From positions 186,001-250,000 of the forward strand of contig JAJVIM010000004.1 in assembly GCA_022071955.1 (NCBI GenBank): DNA of 64,000 nt. Reading direction: 5' to 3'. Shown here in pieces: positions 1 through 10,340 of this stretch; positions within the stretch are counted from its first letter, which is position 1, and each line of letters opens with the position of its first letter. Source of the stretch: Anaerolineae bacterium. Its GTDB lineage: Bacteria; Chloroflexota; Anaerolineae; 4572-78; J111. The notes beneath the pieces are model-generated. The model saw only the letters and a program-made list of their open reading frames with translations. It had not been told where the DNA came from and did not search any database. Made by a program: the position numbers and the translations under genes.

Positions 1-1
1 G

Positions 2-1669
2 GAGGCCAGCGCTTTTCCCGGCGTGCCGGGGGACTACCCTGCCCCTGAAACCATCGAGGACCGGCCCAACTGGACGCCGCCGCCAAATCTGGAACAGGGC
101 TGCGAGAGTGACGAATATCAGGGGGCGATGGCGCTGTTCGGGACATCGGCCTACTGGCGTTCATTGGCTACTGACTGGCAGGACATTGACGGCGACCTGC
201 TGGCCGGGATCGACACTCATGGCTGCGTCTACGAGCCGTGGCAGGCCGACGCCGACACCGCCGACCAGCGCAATCTGGTACTGCTGCGCATCGCCGACAA
301 TTCGCTCTACATCACCTGGGACAAAGGCGAAACGTGGGCGGACATCTTCCCGGCCTACCTGGACGTGCCCAACCCGTTCAGTGACTTCCCCGCGCCGACC
401 GTCGAGGACCTGACGCTGGTGCAGGTCGTTTCAGACCTGCATTCCACATCCATCTATTTGTTGGTGCGCTGGCTGAATGCCGCGGGCGATTACCGGGCCG
501 CCGTTTTACGGGCGTTCGATTGGGGCTGGGAATATGCGGCTGTCTTTCGCGGGCGGGCCATCCGTATGGCGATTGATCAGGGGAATGGCTCATTGTTGTG
601 GGTTACCTACCACGACGAGTTAGCCGACCTCCTGGGTGTCATTTGTTACGACATCACCACCGAAGCCATGACCTTGCGCGACGTTTTTTCGCTCGGCGCG
701 GCGACCCTGGCCCAGATCAACAACGGCAGCCGCTACGCTACGCCGGTCACCCCGGAGGGCTTTATCGGCTACTGTGCCATTCTGGGGGCGATGGAGCAAC
801 CGCAGGGGCTGGGTAGCGGCGTGGTCAACGTCATCGAGACCTCGACCGCGGGTAAGTCGTGGGTTTTGCTCCAGGAAGGCTGGATCGACGAACTGCGGGC
901 CGGGGTCTACCTCAAGGAGCCACGGCTGGCCGGAACGGCGCTCTTCTCCTTTGGTGACACCGACAACGACGGTACGGTCGTGGATGAATTGACCCGTTAC
1001 AAGGTGCAGGCTGCGGGTCAGATACTCCTCTCAACCGACTGTGGCGCGTCCTATACCGCCGATGCCCCGGCCACTCCGCCGAACCCCTGGTTTGACAGCG
1101 TGCCTCCGGTCTGGAGCCAGATAGACCTGATTTGCAGCGTGACTTCACCAGCCGGGATTACGTATGTCCTCGGTGGCTGGGTGAGCAGTAATGGGTTGCA
1201 ACGCGGCGGCCTGTGGTTGCGAACGGCCAGCGGGTGGCAGTTCGTCAGTTTTACTGACGGTGGATACTCCGAACTCAAGCCGATCTGGCTGGCAGTCAAT
1301 TCAACTTACCTGCTGATTTCATTCTGGGCTGATGGCAATCTCTATCTGCGGGTCTACCAGACCGCCACAATGGCCGGGCCGGTGGACCACGATTTTGGCG
1401 GCTGCACCTTGAGCCAGTTGGCCACGCACACCTATTACCTGTTTCCGGCGACAGTTCCCGACAACGCCGCCGTCTGGTTTGCGGCTGGCCGAATGGCGGC
1501 GATACCCGGCTCGGCGGCGCTGGCCCACATCGCTACCTGTGACGGCGCGAGCTGGAGTGTAGTTAAGGACACCTGGGGCGAATCGTATTGCGCGGCGCTG
1601 GTGGTCGGGCCGGACAACGCCGGAGACCGCGAGCTGTTTGCCGCCCGACATCCGAAGGAGACCGTCTAA
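2..1669 (+). CDS. Asp-box tail/receptor-binding-like protein, 5' partial
   Basis: The frame is open to the left edge without a stop, so the gene begins outside the window; 555 residues are visible. Several segments resemble Asp-box (BNR) turns: TWDKGETW, STAGKSW and STDCGASY. Such turns are typical of beta-propeller proteins such as sialidases and some viral or tail-associated surface proteins. No catalytic motif or signal peptide can be recognised. The stop overlaps the next start (TAATG), so it is translationally coupled to a fibre-like cassette. By context it is probably a tail or receptor-binding structural protein; the enzymatic alternative is weakly supported. Confidence 0.6.
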   Translation, partial: EASAFPGVPGDYPAPETIEDRPNWTPPPNLEQGCESDEYQGAMALFGTSAYWRSLATDWQDIDGDLLAGIDTHGCVYEPWQADADTADQRNLVLLRIADNSLYITWDKGETWADIFPAYLDVPNPFSDFPAPTVEDLTLVQVVSDLHSTSIYLLVRWLNAAGDYRAAVLRAFDWGWEYAAVFRGRAIRMAIDQGNGSLLWVTYHDELADLLGVICYDITTEAMTLRDVFSLGAATLAQINNGSRYATPVTPEGFIGYCAILGAMEQPQGLGSGVVNVIETSTAGKSWVLLQEGWIDELRAGVYLKEPRLAGTALFSFGDTDNDGTVVDELTRYKVQAAGQILLSTDCGASYTADAPATPPNPWFDSVPPVWSQIDLICSVTSPAGITYVLGGWVSSNGLQRGGLWLRTASGWQFVSFTDGGYSELKPIWLAVNSTYLLISFWADGNLYLRVYQTATMAGPVDHDFGGCTLSQLATHTYYLFPATVPDNAAVWFAAGRMAAIPGSAALAHIATCDGASWSVVKDTWGESYCAALVVGPDNAGDRELFAARHPKETV

Positions 1670-3375
1670 TGCCAATTTCTCTGGATAGCATGACCACCGC
1701 CCAAGCTGACAATTTCCCGGAATCGCTGGTTATCCCCGCTGTCCCGGCCGGGACTGACGCGCTGTACATTCTGGAAATGCACGCCTATCAGGGGGGAGTT
1801 AACTCTGTTGCAGGGCTGGGCCTTACCTGGCAGCAAAAGGGGCAAATCTGGTACGCGGAAGGGACGACGGCGGGCGGAAACGTGACCATTGCTTTTTCCT
1901 TTGGGGGCGAAACGTTACCGCCGCGGGCGGCCATTGGGTCGGTATTACATTATTCTGGCGTTGGCGGGTTTTGTGTGCGGTCAGTCGAAAGCGCGGACAC
2001 TGTGGCCGAAGTGTCGTTGTTCAGCGCTTTGACGCCCTACACCCCGGATGACATGGCTCTGATCCGGGTCAATTTTTACGGCACCGGGGTCAACCTGACT
2101 CCGCAAACAGGTTACACCGAGCTTCTGGATACAAACATAGGTGGCTCTTTCCCGGCAGGCATGGCCCTGTACTCAGCGCCGTTATCCGCGCCGATTAGCG
2201 GAGTTATGGGCTATCTCAATCTGGACGCCAATTGGGAACTCTACGCCATCAACCTGATTCCAGCCGACGCTAACAATTATTACCCAACAAAGTTGTTCAA
2301 CTTCTCTCTCGGTGAAGAAAGCTGGATTGTACCCCAAAACGGGCCGCCGACAAGCGAAGGAGCTGCGGTTGACGCGCAAATCCCCCTTTATTGCAGTTGG
2401 GTTGATGAACCGCAATGTGGAGTTGAGTCTGGCATGCGGGTAGCGCGGGGGTATTACATCGCCGGTCTCAATTACGTTTGCACCTTGCATCTTGCCTTTC
2501 CTGGGAAGGTGTCATTTAGTCAGGTAAACGTCCATACCGGGCCAACCAACGGCGCGGAGAGAAACGTCTATGGATACAAACATAATATCAGGGTATTTGA
2601 AGCGCCAACGATTGATGGGGCGTGGACTGATAAAGGCGGCACAAGCTCTAACACCAATGATGACTGCACCACCGTTCCCCAATCCGGTATAGCGGTTGAG
2701 AATAAATATGCTGCAATCCGGCTCCAAACCGCAGCCTTGTCTACTCAAACCCACTGGGCCTCTATCGTTGCTCTCGAATTCGTTGACTTCATCGACCACG
2801 ATGAGATACTGCTGATCACGCCCCCACCCCCGGAAATCACTGCCCCTGAATTCCATTACGGCACGCTGACCACCGGCATCGCCAAACAAAGCGATATGCC
2901 GTTCAAGCTGGCCACACCCGGCTCACTGGCTGTGCTGTTGGGGACGCCCAACACCATCGCTATCGGCAGCGGTGGGGCGGCCAGCCCGATGGTGACCGGC
3001 AGCGCTAACAACGGCGCGACCTGGGCCGAAACCGCCGATACCCAGCGGAACGACATCTACGAGGCCAAAGTGAACCGGTTGTTGTTTGCTCAAGGGCTGG
3101 CCCCGACGCTGGTTGTACTGCGCAACAACGATGCCACTCTCGATAGCCAGATGTTCGACGCACTGACTATCAACCCCATGCGTGACCGCGGGTTGGTGCC
3201 GGTCTCGAAACCGGAGCCAGACGGGATTGATGTCAATGGCTGTAATAAATTTATCTGCGCCGGGGGCGAAATTGGCCCCAGTCAGGTGGTGCGCGGTGAC
3301 CCGGACACCGGTTGGGTGGACGCCACCGGCTCGTACCCCGGCGACTACGTTAAAGTAATCCGCTGGAGCGATTGA
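1669..3375 (+). CDS. phage tail/baseplate-like structural protein
   Basis: A 568-aa protein with no clear family. I chose the ATG overlapping the previous stop (TAATG), with GAAGGAG about 10 bases upstream, over an earlier in-frame codon inside the upstream gene. It is rich in Gly, Thr and small residues and predicted beta-strands, as in fibre proteins. A middle stretch (about residues 230-370) resembles a discoidin/galactose-binding style jelly roll but I cannot prove it. The C-terminal part has one Asp-box-like motif, SANNGATW. The stop overlaps the following ATG (TGATG). Role is inferred from operon position. Confidence 0.55.
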   Translation: MPISLDSMTTAQADNFPESLVIPAVPAGTDALYILEMHAYQGGVNSVAGLGLTWQQKGQIWYAEGTTAGGNVTIAFSFGGETLPPRAAIGSVLHYSGVGGFCVRSVESADTVAEVSLFSALTPYTPDDMALIRVNFYGTGVNLTPQTGYTELLDTNIGGSFPAGMALYSAPLSAPISGVMGYLNLDANWELYAINLIPADANNYYPTKLFNFSLGEESWIVPQNGPPTSEGAAVDAQIPLYCSWVDEPQCGVESGMRVARGYYIAGLNYVCTLHLAFPGKVSFSQVNVHTGPTNGAERNVYGYKHNIRVFEAPTIDGAWTDKGGTSSNTNDDCTTVPQSGIAVENKYAAIRLQTAALSTQTHWASIVALEFVDFIDHDEILLITPPPPEITAPEFHYGTLTTGIAKQSDMPFKLATPGSLAVLLGTPNTIAIGSGGAASPMVTGSANNGATWAETADTQRNDIYEAKVNRLLFAQGLAPTLVVLRNNDATLDSQMFDALTINPMRDRGLVPVSKPEPDGIDVNGCNKFICAGGEIGPSQVVRGDPDTGWVDATGSYPGDYVKVIRWSD

Positions 3376-4598
3376 TGGCCGATATTCGTGATCTGCGGGC
3401 GATTAAGGAAAAACAATCCCAGCAATACGTCAAACACCGCGAAACCCGCAAGGGAATCGTCGTCAAGGTTGCCGGAGCAAATGGACGGGCCACCCAGGAT
3501 GTCGAGGGGCGGCCTGATTACGTTTGGGTCCGTATTTATGGCCAGGATGGCGGCGTGCATCAGGTCTTTTACCGTGGGGCGAAACCTGCGGCCGGGGCGG
3601 CGGTTGAGGTTGGCTATCGTCACGAAAATAGCCAGATACTTGAAATTCTAAGCTACGACGCCTCGGCCTATCTCGGCGCGGGTGAACCGTTGCCCGGCGA
3701 CTTGCTGGCTGAAACAACCGTAGGCTGGGTTGAGCAAACCTATCTGGTGCCGCTCAAGACACTGCCCAATACCGGGCTGCGGGTTGATGTCTGGCCCGCC
3801 ATGTTCAACTTTGGTGGCCAGCAAAAATTATTCGCCGGTCAAACCGGCTTTGATTTGTCGGCATACGTCCCGACCACGGCCAACCGCGAGCGTCAGATAG
3901 CGCTCTACGTTGACGCCGCCACCGGCCTATTGGGAGTTGTGGCGGGCAACGAGGTCGTGACCGGCCAATCGCTGGCCATTCCACGCCTGACCCGTGACCG
4001 GATACCGGTGGCGGCCGTCAAACTGCGGGTTGGCCAGACCGGCATCGCTGCCACCGACATCACCGATCTGCGCAGCCTGTTTGAGCCGGTGATGGCGGCG
4101 ATGCCCTTCACCTGGGTTTTCGCCAGCGCCGCCGAGCGGGCGGCGGCCAGCGGCTTCACGGCCGCCGATGTCAACCGGATGGCGCTCCAGACCGACGATT
4201 ACAGCATGTGGGTACTGACAGCAGCGGGCCCGGCGAGCTGGCAGGCAGTCGGTGGCGGCGGTGGCGGCGCTGGCGCGGCGGGCGGCGTCTTCACCGCCAC
4301 CTATGCGGATAGCAACCCGGAAACCGTGTTCAGCGTCGTCGCGGGCGAGGTCCTGAATACGGTTGATGTGGCGGTCACCGAAGCCTGGAATGGCGCTGGC
4401 GCTGCCGTTACGTTGGGTGACGGCGTAACCGCCGATCTGTTCTTTGGCGCGGCGGAAACCGAACTGGCCGCGGCTGGAATCGTCTTTACCAAAAACTTTC
4501 ACGTAGCCGGGCCGGTGGACATTGTTCTGACCATCACTCCCGGCGCGGGTGCGGGCGCGGGCGAGTTGATGCTGCAATTTACGACGACTGCGGGGTGA
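3375..4598 (+). CDS. phage tail fibre/baseplate-like protein
   Basis: 407 aa. Start is the ATG overlapping the upstream TGA; an in-frame TTG one codon earlier is possible. The N-terminal third is basic and helical (KHRETRKGIVVKV), followed by a beta-rich region. Around residues 215-235 there is IPVAAVKLRVGQT followed by TDITDLR, a pattern I know from phage tail-fibre and appendage proteins. A poly-Gly linker (about residues 293-304) precedes a C-terminal Ala/Gly-rich beta domain, a common hinge-and-tip layout. The end overlaps the next gene. Confidence 0.6.
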   Translation: MADIRDLRAIKEKQSQQYVKHRETRKGIVVKVAGANGRATQDVEGRPDYVWVRIYGQDGGVHQVFYRGAKPAAGAAVEVGYRHENSQILEILSYDASAYLGAGEPLPGDLLAETTVGWVEQTYLVPLKTLPNTGLRVDVWPAMFNFGGQQKLFAGQTGFDLSAYVPTTANRERQIALYVDAATGLLGVVAGNEVVTGQSLAIPRLTRDRIPVAAVKLRVGQTGIAATDITDLRSLFEPVMAAMPFTWVFASAAERAAASGFTAADVNRMALQTDDYSMWVLTAAGPASWQAVGGGGGGAGAAGGVFTATYADSNPETVFSVVAGEVLNTVDVAVTEAWNGAGAAVTLGDGVTADLFFGAAETELAAAGIVFTKNFHVAGPVDIVLTITPGAGAGAGELMLQFTTTAG

Positions 4599-4600
4599 GC

Positions 4601-7600
4601 ATGAATCAGATTATCAGTAACCTCATCGGGACATTGGCCAGCTTTTTCAGAATCAACACGGTGTTGCTGCGCGACAACAATACCGAGCTGGATGTCAAAA
4701 ATAAGGCGGAAACCAGCTACATCCCGGTTCGGGCAGCCGGTATCAAGCTGAGAGCCCCAACCAGCGGCAACGATGTCGAGGTCAAGGCCGCGGCTGCATC
4801 CGACGCTCAGGTGGTCACCCTGCCGCCCACCGATGGCAACGCCGGGCAAGCCCTGGTGACAGATGGGGCCGGGAACTTGGGCTATAACGATTTCATCCCC
4901 CTGGCCCAAAAAGCGGCGGCCAGTGGAGTCGCGTCACTAAACGCTTCCAGCTTGGTTGTGCAAAATCCGGCCAATGCCACCGCAACCCCGACCGCATCAA
5001 GAATCCCGATTGCCAACGCCAGCGGCAAACTCGACTCATGGATTACGGCACCAACGGCGGCGGGGACATCGACAGACACAAGCAACTTCAATAATGTCCT
5101 GGGAGCTACCGAGGACACAGTCCAAAAGGCTCTTGATAAACTTGATGACCTGCTCCTGGCTACCCCGTCGAAAGCGCCGGGAATAAATCAATTCGCATTT
5201 TATGACTATTCCGCCGGAACTTTCACGCTTTACAACGCCGCTGACCTGCCGACCTTTGCGGCGGCTGTCACTTTTGGCAACAACGACATTCTTTTTTTCG
5301 GGCCGGGCCAATTTGGATGGAGTGCAACCACTGTCAGTGTGACAGATATATCTTTTACAATTGTCGGTTCTGGAATGTACGCCACCTACCTGACCGTTCC
5401 AGACAACTTTATGACTCTGTCGCAATCCAGCGGCACCCTCTTCTTAACCGTGGTCGATTGTCACATAACCGGGCGCGGCGCTCAAATTTTCAATATCTCC
5501 GGGTCGTTATCGTCTGCATGTAATCTCATTTTGCGGTCGGTTTACGCCTACAACCAGATGAACACCCCTGTTCGGATGACGGCGGGTACTACTGTAACAA
5601 TCGTGCATTCTGTCATCGTTGGAACCATTAGCTCTGTGGCCGGGACGGGTGGAACGCTGATAATGTTTTTCACAAAATATATCGGCAGCGTGTCCGGGTC
5701 GTTTACGACTAAAGTCATAACCCCATCGGCTACAGATATTCCGACAACAACAACCAACTTTAATAATATCTTATCGACTGCCGATGATACCGTGCAAAAG
5801 GCACTGGATACGCTTGATAACCTGGCCGCTGTACCGGCAAGTCGAACGATTTCAACCACCGCCCCGTTAACGGGTGGGGGGGATTTGAGCGCCAACCGAA
5901 CGCTCGCTATATCCCCGGCCACAACCGGCGCGGCGGGGTCAATGAGCGCGGCGGATAAGGCTAAAGCGGATAAATTCACCCCTGATGAGGCATTTGGCAG
6001 CGCGACAACAAAACAGCCGGGGGATTACCCTGTCGGCGTCAGTTATACCAATATAAGCGGTGGACTTGCCTATGATTGGCCGGAAGATAAAGGGGTGCTG
6101 ATTACAGTCAAATATAGCTCGACTGTAGTCTCACAAACTTTCATTGGCGCATCTGGCGCGGCGAAAGACCGCTTTGCCGCCGATAGCGCGACCTGGACAA
6201 CCTGGGTTAGCGGCGGGGGCGGGGGGAGTACGTTGGCCGGGTATACGGTAACGGATTTGGGGAGGCGATTTGCTTTAGCCAATTGTGTTCTTTCAGGCGG
6301 CGGGACTCTTAGTTTTACCGGGTCTTCCGGCAACGCGACTCTGGCTTGGACGGCAAGAATTATCTGGATACCTCACGGGAACGTTAGTTATTACCAGACT
6401 GCCGGAACAGGCAGTTTGACGGGGGTTGCCAACTGGACAATCATTTATGCTGATTTATCAGATGTCATTTGGGCCAATGGATTTTATGGAAGTGTGACAC
6501 TGCAAGCAACGGCTTACACAGGATATACTTATTCTCCTAATCACTTAATTTTTGGGGTAGTTAACGGCGATACTACCCCGACTTTACATCTGACTAATGG
6601 CATAAAACTAAGGTTGGGCGATAGCTACAACACAAAAACCCATTCGGATGCCTATGCGCCCGATTCTGAGAAGCTACAAGGCGCTGTGCCAAGTGTCAGC
6701 GCCTCTAATGATACGATTGTAAAGCGACATTCTTCTGGCTATATCTATGCCAATTATTTCAACACCACGCCGAACACTTTAACCTCGTTAGCTGCCGGAC
6801 ATTATGTTTACGCCTCTGGTGATACATTTATTCGTCGAATTACGCTGGACAGCCTCAAAACATCCTTACAGGCTATCGGCCTCGGCAACGTCACGGCGGA
6901 TATGGCCGGGAAGATGTTGGTTGATTTTTCGGAAGCTAAATTAAATTCCGATTTTTCGACAACCAGCGCCTCTTTTGTGACCGTTCTGAGCCTGACAACT
7001 CCAACTCTACAGGCTACGGATTTATTGCGCGTAAAAGTCGATGCGGCTGCAATCATTACCCGCAGCGCAAACACAACTCAGTCTTATTGGCAGTTGGTTG
7101 TCGATGGCGTAGCCTATACGGTTGCACCCCAATATATTTCTACTGCCGGGCCAACGGCTGTTAGTTTGATTAACAATCTTGCCCGCGAAATCGTACTAAC
7201 CGGCTTTACCGGAGCAAAGAGCATTTTGCTACAGGTTAAAACCCGTTTTGGCGAAACTGTGTCAATTAGTGCCGCCAGTTATCCCGACACCTATTTTGCC
7301 ACTTTGAGGGCCGAAGTTTTACGCGCCGCTTCTTTTGCCGGTGTTTCGACTGTCGATACCGGCCAGTTCGCGCCAGTATCGGAAACTTCGCTGACTAACG
7401 CGGCAGATTTTACGCTATCCACAACGCCTACTGTTATTTTGTCGCAGGCCGTTGTTTGCAAAGCCGGAGATAAGCTAAAAGTTTACGGGGATGTGGCGGG
7501 ATTGCTTTATATCAATCCCGGCACGGATGCCGGAGGTTATGTCAGACTTTATGTGGTTGAACTCGGCCAGTACGTTTATTTTGGCCGCAATCGGGTTTAC

Positions 7601-8716
7601 GATAATCAAAGTGTTGCCAGAGGGCTTAACGCCCTTTATTCTGGCTATTTCTCCTTTGATATTCCGAGCGATGGGACGTACACCGTCCAATTGCAGGCTT
7701 ACGCTCACTCTGGCAGCACATATTATATTCGTTCTGTTACTTATCCAACTGAGGAGGTAGCACACTTAAGAACGGAACGCTGGTCGCCGGTTGCATTGCC
7801 AATTCTTAACGATGGGGTGCAGAACGTTGTCAAAGATTTTTCCTGTCAGTGGTATCGAAATACGGCCAGCGGCACGTATGCGGCGTCAGCGAACACTTTC
7901 GCTGTTTTCAATAACGCCAGAAGCGGGAACACTGCCGGGCTGATAACAGCAAACGGCTCTTTCGACGCCTTCACCTGCCAGAAGGCCGGAAAGTACACAA
8001 TTACCGCCAATCTTTATTTTTCCACTGCCAGTACCGGCGGAGTGACTGTGGTTTTGATTTTCGTCAATGGCGCATATATCGGCCAATCGAACGAAAGAAC
8101 AAATGGGGGTATAGTCACTGGCGGGAATCAGGTCTTTGCCCGGCACTATCTGAATGTTGGCGACGTGGTGCAGATTTATCTTTATTGTGATGCCGCTAAC
8201 TGGTCGTATGGCAGTACCACCAACCCAACTTGGGTTGACTTCAAATGGGACGGGCCGCAACAATCGCAAGTCGATGTGGCAAACCCAACCTCTGCGATTC
8301 AACGCTATGACCATTCCGGCAACGGCTCGACGGCGGCGGGTTGGCATGCCGCCGATAATTTCACAGTTCTGGATACCAACGGGCGCAGCGACCTGGTGTC
8401 TCGAAGCGGCGCAGCCTACACCCTGAACGCCTCCGGCTATTGGGATATTCTTTTTGCGACCAATGTTCAACCGACCACGGCGGAGACAAACGTCGGCATT
8501 GCCATTGCCGGGGATACAGCCGCCGCCATTATCTATGGCATCGACTTTCACCGTACCGGCAGCTCGTCGGCTAACCGGCACTTGCAGTGTTCAGCTAAAA
8601 AATATTTTTCGGCTGGAACTGTAATCTATCCGCTTGTTTACTGTGTCGGAAATAATTATTCTGCGGCTTCTGCTGCTGGCGGGCCGCAATTAGTGTTCGA
8701 GTTCAAAGGAGCTTGA
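4601..8716 (+). CDS. large tail fibre protein with duplicated module and C1q-like ends
   Basis: A 1371-aa fibre-like protein. The start may instead be a GTG two codons upstream that overlaps the previous stop. The N-terminal part contains TLPPTDGNAGQALVTDG, a frequent fibre motif. A short module (NFNN-x-L, then DTVQKALD-x-LD-x-L) occurs twice, near residues 160-180 and 385-400. The second copy is followed by TTAPLTGGGDLSANRTL, common in phage fibres. The last 350 residues form two blocks resembling C1q/TNF-like jelly-roll tips. G+C looks lower than in flanking genes, as is usual for receptor-binding genes acquired or diversified by recombination. Confidence 0.8.
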   Translation: MNQIISNLIGTLASFFRINTVLLRDNNTELDVKNKAETSYIPVRAAGIKLRAPTSGNDVEVKAAAASDAQVVTLPPTDGNAGQALVTDGAGNLGYNDFIPLAQKAAASGVASLNASSLVVQNPANATATPTASRIPIANASGKLDSWITAPTAAGTSTDTSNFNNVLGATEDTVQKALDKLDDLLLATPSKAPGINQFAFYDYSAGTFTLYNAADLPTFAAAVTFGNNDILFFGPGQFGWSATTVSVTDISFTIVGSGMYATYLTVPDNFMTLSQSSGTLFLTVVDCHITGRGAQIFNISGSLSSACNLILRSVYAYNQMNTPVRMTAGTTVTIVHSVIVGTISSVAGTGGTLIMFFTKYIGSVSGSFTTKVITPSATDIPTTTTNFNNILSTADDTVQKALDTLDNLAAVPASRTISTTAPLTGGGDLSANRTLAISPATTGAAGSMSAADKAKADKFTPDEAFGSATTKQPGDYPVGVSYTNISGGLAYDWPEDKGVLITVKYSSTVVSQTFIGASGAAKDRFAADSATWTTWVSGGGGGSTLAGYTVTDLGRRFALANCVLSGGGTLSFTGSSGNATLAWTARIIWIPHGNVSYYQTAGTGSLTGVANWTIIYADLSDVIWANGFYGSVTLQATAYTGYTYSPNHLIFGVVNGDTTPTLHLTNGIKLRLGDSYNTKTHSDAYAPDSEKLQGAVPSVSASNDTIVKRHSSGYIYANYFNTTPNTLTSLAAGHYVYASGDTFIRRITLDSLKTSLQAIGLGNVTADMAGKMLVDFSEAKLNSDFSTTSASFVTVLSLTTPTLQATDLLRVKVDAAAIITRSANTTQSYWQLVVDGVAYTVAPQYISTAGPTAVSLINNLAREIVLTGFTGAKSILLQVKTRFGETVSISAASYPDTYFATLRAEVLRAASFAGVSTVDTGQFAPVSETSLTNAADFTLSTTPTVILSQAVVCKAGDKLKVYGDVAGLLYINPGTDAGGYVRLYVVELGQYVYFGRNRVYDNQSVARGLNALYSGYFSFDIPSDGTYTVQLQAYAHSGSTYYIRSVTYPTEEVAHLRTERWSPVALPILNDGVQNVVKDFSCQWYRNTASGTYAASANTFAVFNNARSGNTAGLITANGSFDAFTCQKAGKYTITANLYFSTASTGGVTVVLIFVNGAYIGQSNERTNGGIVTGGNQVFARHYLNVGDVVQIYLYCDAANWSYGSTTNPTWVDFKWDGPQQSQVDVANPTSAIQRYDHSGNGSTAAGWHAADNFTVLDTNGRSDLVSRSGAAYTLNASGYWDILFATNVQPTTAETNVGIAIAGDTAAAIIYGIDFHRTGSSSANRHLQCSAKKYFSAGTVIYPLVYCVGNNYSAASAAGGPQLVFEFKGA

Positions 8717-8718
8717 TA

Positions 8719-9429
8719 ATGTATATCCAACAGCATTTTAGCGAGATTTTGGCGGTGCTGTACCCCAACGCCGGGGTGTCAGCACAGGGACTCAATATTG
8801 TCAGTTGGGCTAACCCGCCTGACCCCGCCCCCTCGGCGGAATGGCTCATCAAGCAGCTACAGACGCCGGGGAGCGCGGAATACAAAAAGTATTGGCAGCG
8901 CAAATTAACCGAATACCTGACCCAAACCCCGGTCACCTTCAAGACCTTTGTCGATGGGGTCATACCGCCTGACCTGCAACCCATCTACCTGGAGCAGCAA
9001 AAGGAGATCGACCGCTGGGAGTTTCGGGGGGCCGACATCGACGCCCTGCCGCTGGCCATTACCGAGGAATGGGCGACTGACAAAAGCCAGCGGGAAATGG
9101 CCAGTGACCCTGGCGGAGATTATGTGCCGGTTGAGGCGGCCGGGGTGATATTCAAATGTCGCAATGCCGCCGACCTGTTCAACTCGTGGCGGCTCAATGC
9201 CGATTTCTGGATTTATCTCTGGTCCACCTGCAAGCCGATCCGCTCGCATACCGACTATCTGCTCAAAACCTACGCGCCGACAACCGACGATCCGCTGGGT
9301 GAATGGACGGAGTTTTGCGAGACGCAAATTGCCCAGCTACCAGGCGCGTATATGGGCAAATTGCTGCAATATGGGGCCGGGCGGCTGCCCGGCAAAATCG
9401 CCGAGTTTGGGTTGGAACCGGTGGGATAA
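8719..9429 (+). CDS. hypothetical phage structural-cassette protein
   Basis: 236 aa, no family recognised. ATG chosen because AAAGGAGCT lies 6-7 bases upstream; the earlier in-frame TTG overlaps the fibre stop. It is Trp-, Tyr- and Pro-rich and mostly helical, with acidic stretches and no signal peptide or membrane segment. It is the last gene of the fibre operon and ends immediately before a strong terminator. That position is often used for fibre assembly chaperones or appendage proteins, but nothing in the sequence proves this. Confidence 0.6.
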   Translation: MYIQQHFSEILAVLYPNAGVSAQGLNIVSWANPPDPAPSAEWLIKQLQTPGSAEYKKYWQRKLTEYLTQTPVTFKTFVDGVIPPDLQPIYLEQQKEIDRWEFRGADIDALPLAITEEWATDKSQREMASDPGGDYVPVEAAGVIFKCRNAADLFNSWRLNADFWIYLWSTCKPIRSHTDYLLKTYAPTTDDPLGEWTEFCETQIAQLPGAYMGKLLQYGAGRLPGKIAEFGLEPVG

Positions 9430-9460
9430 AAAAAGAGGGGCCAAACGGCCCCTCTTTTTA
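9430..9460. terminator. two-way intrinsic terminator
   Basis: AGAGGGGCC-AAAC-GGCCCCTCT stem flanked by A-run and T-run, so it works in both directions. It ends the fibre operon on the plus strand and the membrane/FtsK operon on the minus strand. Confidence 0.9.
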
Positions 9461-10330
9461 ATGGGTTCGCGGTGTGATGTAGCGCTGCCGGATTACATCC
9501 GGCTTGATAACCGGGGGAAGTTGAGGCGCGGGCCGGGCCGCAGGCGGCCGGGCCGCGAAGCTAAACCAGTGCAATCCCCGGCCGCGGGGGGCAGGCAGCG
9601 CCTGCTGAATGTCGTTGAGAATCCGCTGCCCTTCCGCCACCGTGGCGGCCAGCGTTGCCGCCAGGAAATCGACCTCGGTTTGTTTGCGGTCATCATCCAG
9701 CCGGTCCAGCCAGCGCCGGACCCGGACCAGCCGCCCGGACAGGTCACCCGCGGTCGCGTAAAACGATTTGCTGCGCTGGCTGATGTAGCCCATCTCCTCA
9801 CCAATGGTTTCCCGCATGCGCTGGTACAGCGACAGGTCCCAGGTGTAGGCCGGAACCAGCATCTCCGCCAGCCCCCGGTTGTGGCCGTACAATTGCCCCT
9901 TAAGTTTCGCCAGTTTGCGCAGGTCAACCTGCTCCGGGTTAGCCAGCACCTGATCCAGCTCGCTTAAAATATGGTAATGATCCAGCAACTTGAACGCCTC
10001 CAGCGAAAACCCGTTGACCTGCGCGGCGATGGCGTCGATCAGCACCCCACCGTCGCGGATAAGGTCCTCGATGCTATCAAACTGCTTGATCTCCGGCCAG
10101 ACGCTGTCTGGCTGCGATTTGACCCGGACAGGCTCGTCAGCCGAGACGGGCGCGGGCGAGGCCTGCCCTGGAAACTTTAACTCAGCCAGAAAGTTAAACA
10201 GAACAATTGCCCCGCCCACGGCCAACAGACTGCCCCCCAGCGCCGCCAGCACGCTGCTGCCGGTCAACCAGCCCATCGCCAGAAAAAATACCCCGCCCCC
10301 CAACAGAACTGCCAATCGTTTTGAAATCAT
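9458..10330 (-). CDS. membrane-anchored coiled-coil hypothetical protein
   Basis: 290 aa. Start chosen at the ATG preceded by GGAGGTTACC; an upstream extension would overlap the previous gene. Two hydrophobic segments (about residues 7-24 and 26-46) form an N-terminal hairpin anchor. A Pro-rich linker follows, then a long soluble alpha-helical part rich in Arg, Leu and Asp that probably forms coiled coils, and a Pro/Ala-rich tail. No homologue recognised. It is last in a leftward operon after a second membrane protein and an FtsK-type ATPase, so it may belong to a membrane complex with them; this is inference. Confidence 0.7.
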   Translation of the reverse strand: MISKRLAVLLGGGVFFLAMGWLTGSSVLAALGGSLLAVGGAIVLFNFLAELKFPGQASPAPVSADEPVRVKSQPDSVWPEIKQFDSIEDLIRDGGVLIDAIAAQVNGFSLEAFKLLDHYHILSELDQVLANPEQVDLRKLAKLKGQLYGHNRGLAEMLVPAYTWDLSLYQRMRETIGEEMGYISQRSKSFYATAGDLSGRLVRVRRWLDRLDDDRKQTEVDFLAATLAATVAEGQRILNDIQQALPAPRGRGLHWFSFAARPPAARPAPQLPPVIKPDVIRQRYITPRTH

Positions 10331-10340
10331 GGTAACCTCC

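Noticed and set aside
7886..8581. 231-residue minus-strand frame within the fibre gene
   Set aside because: Antisense to the C1q-like tip; no motif.
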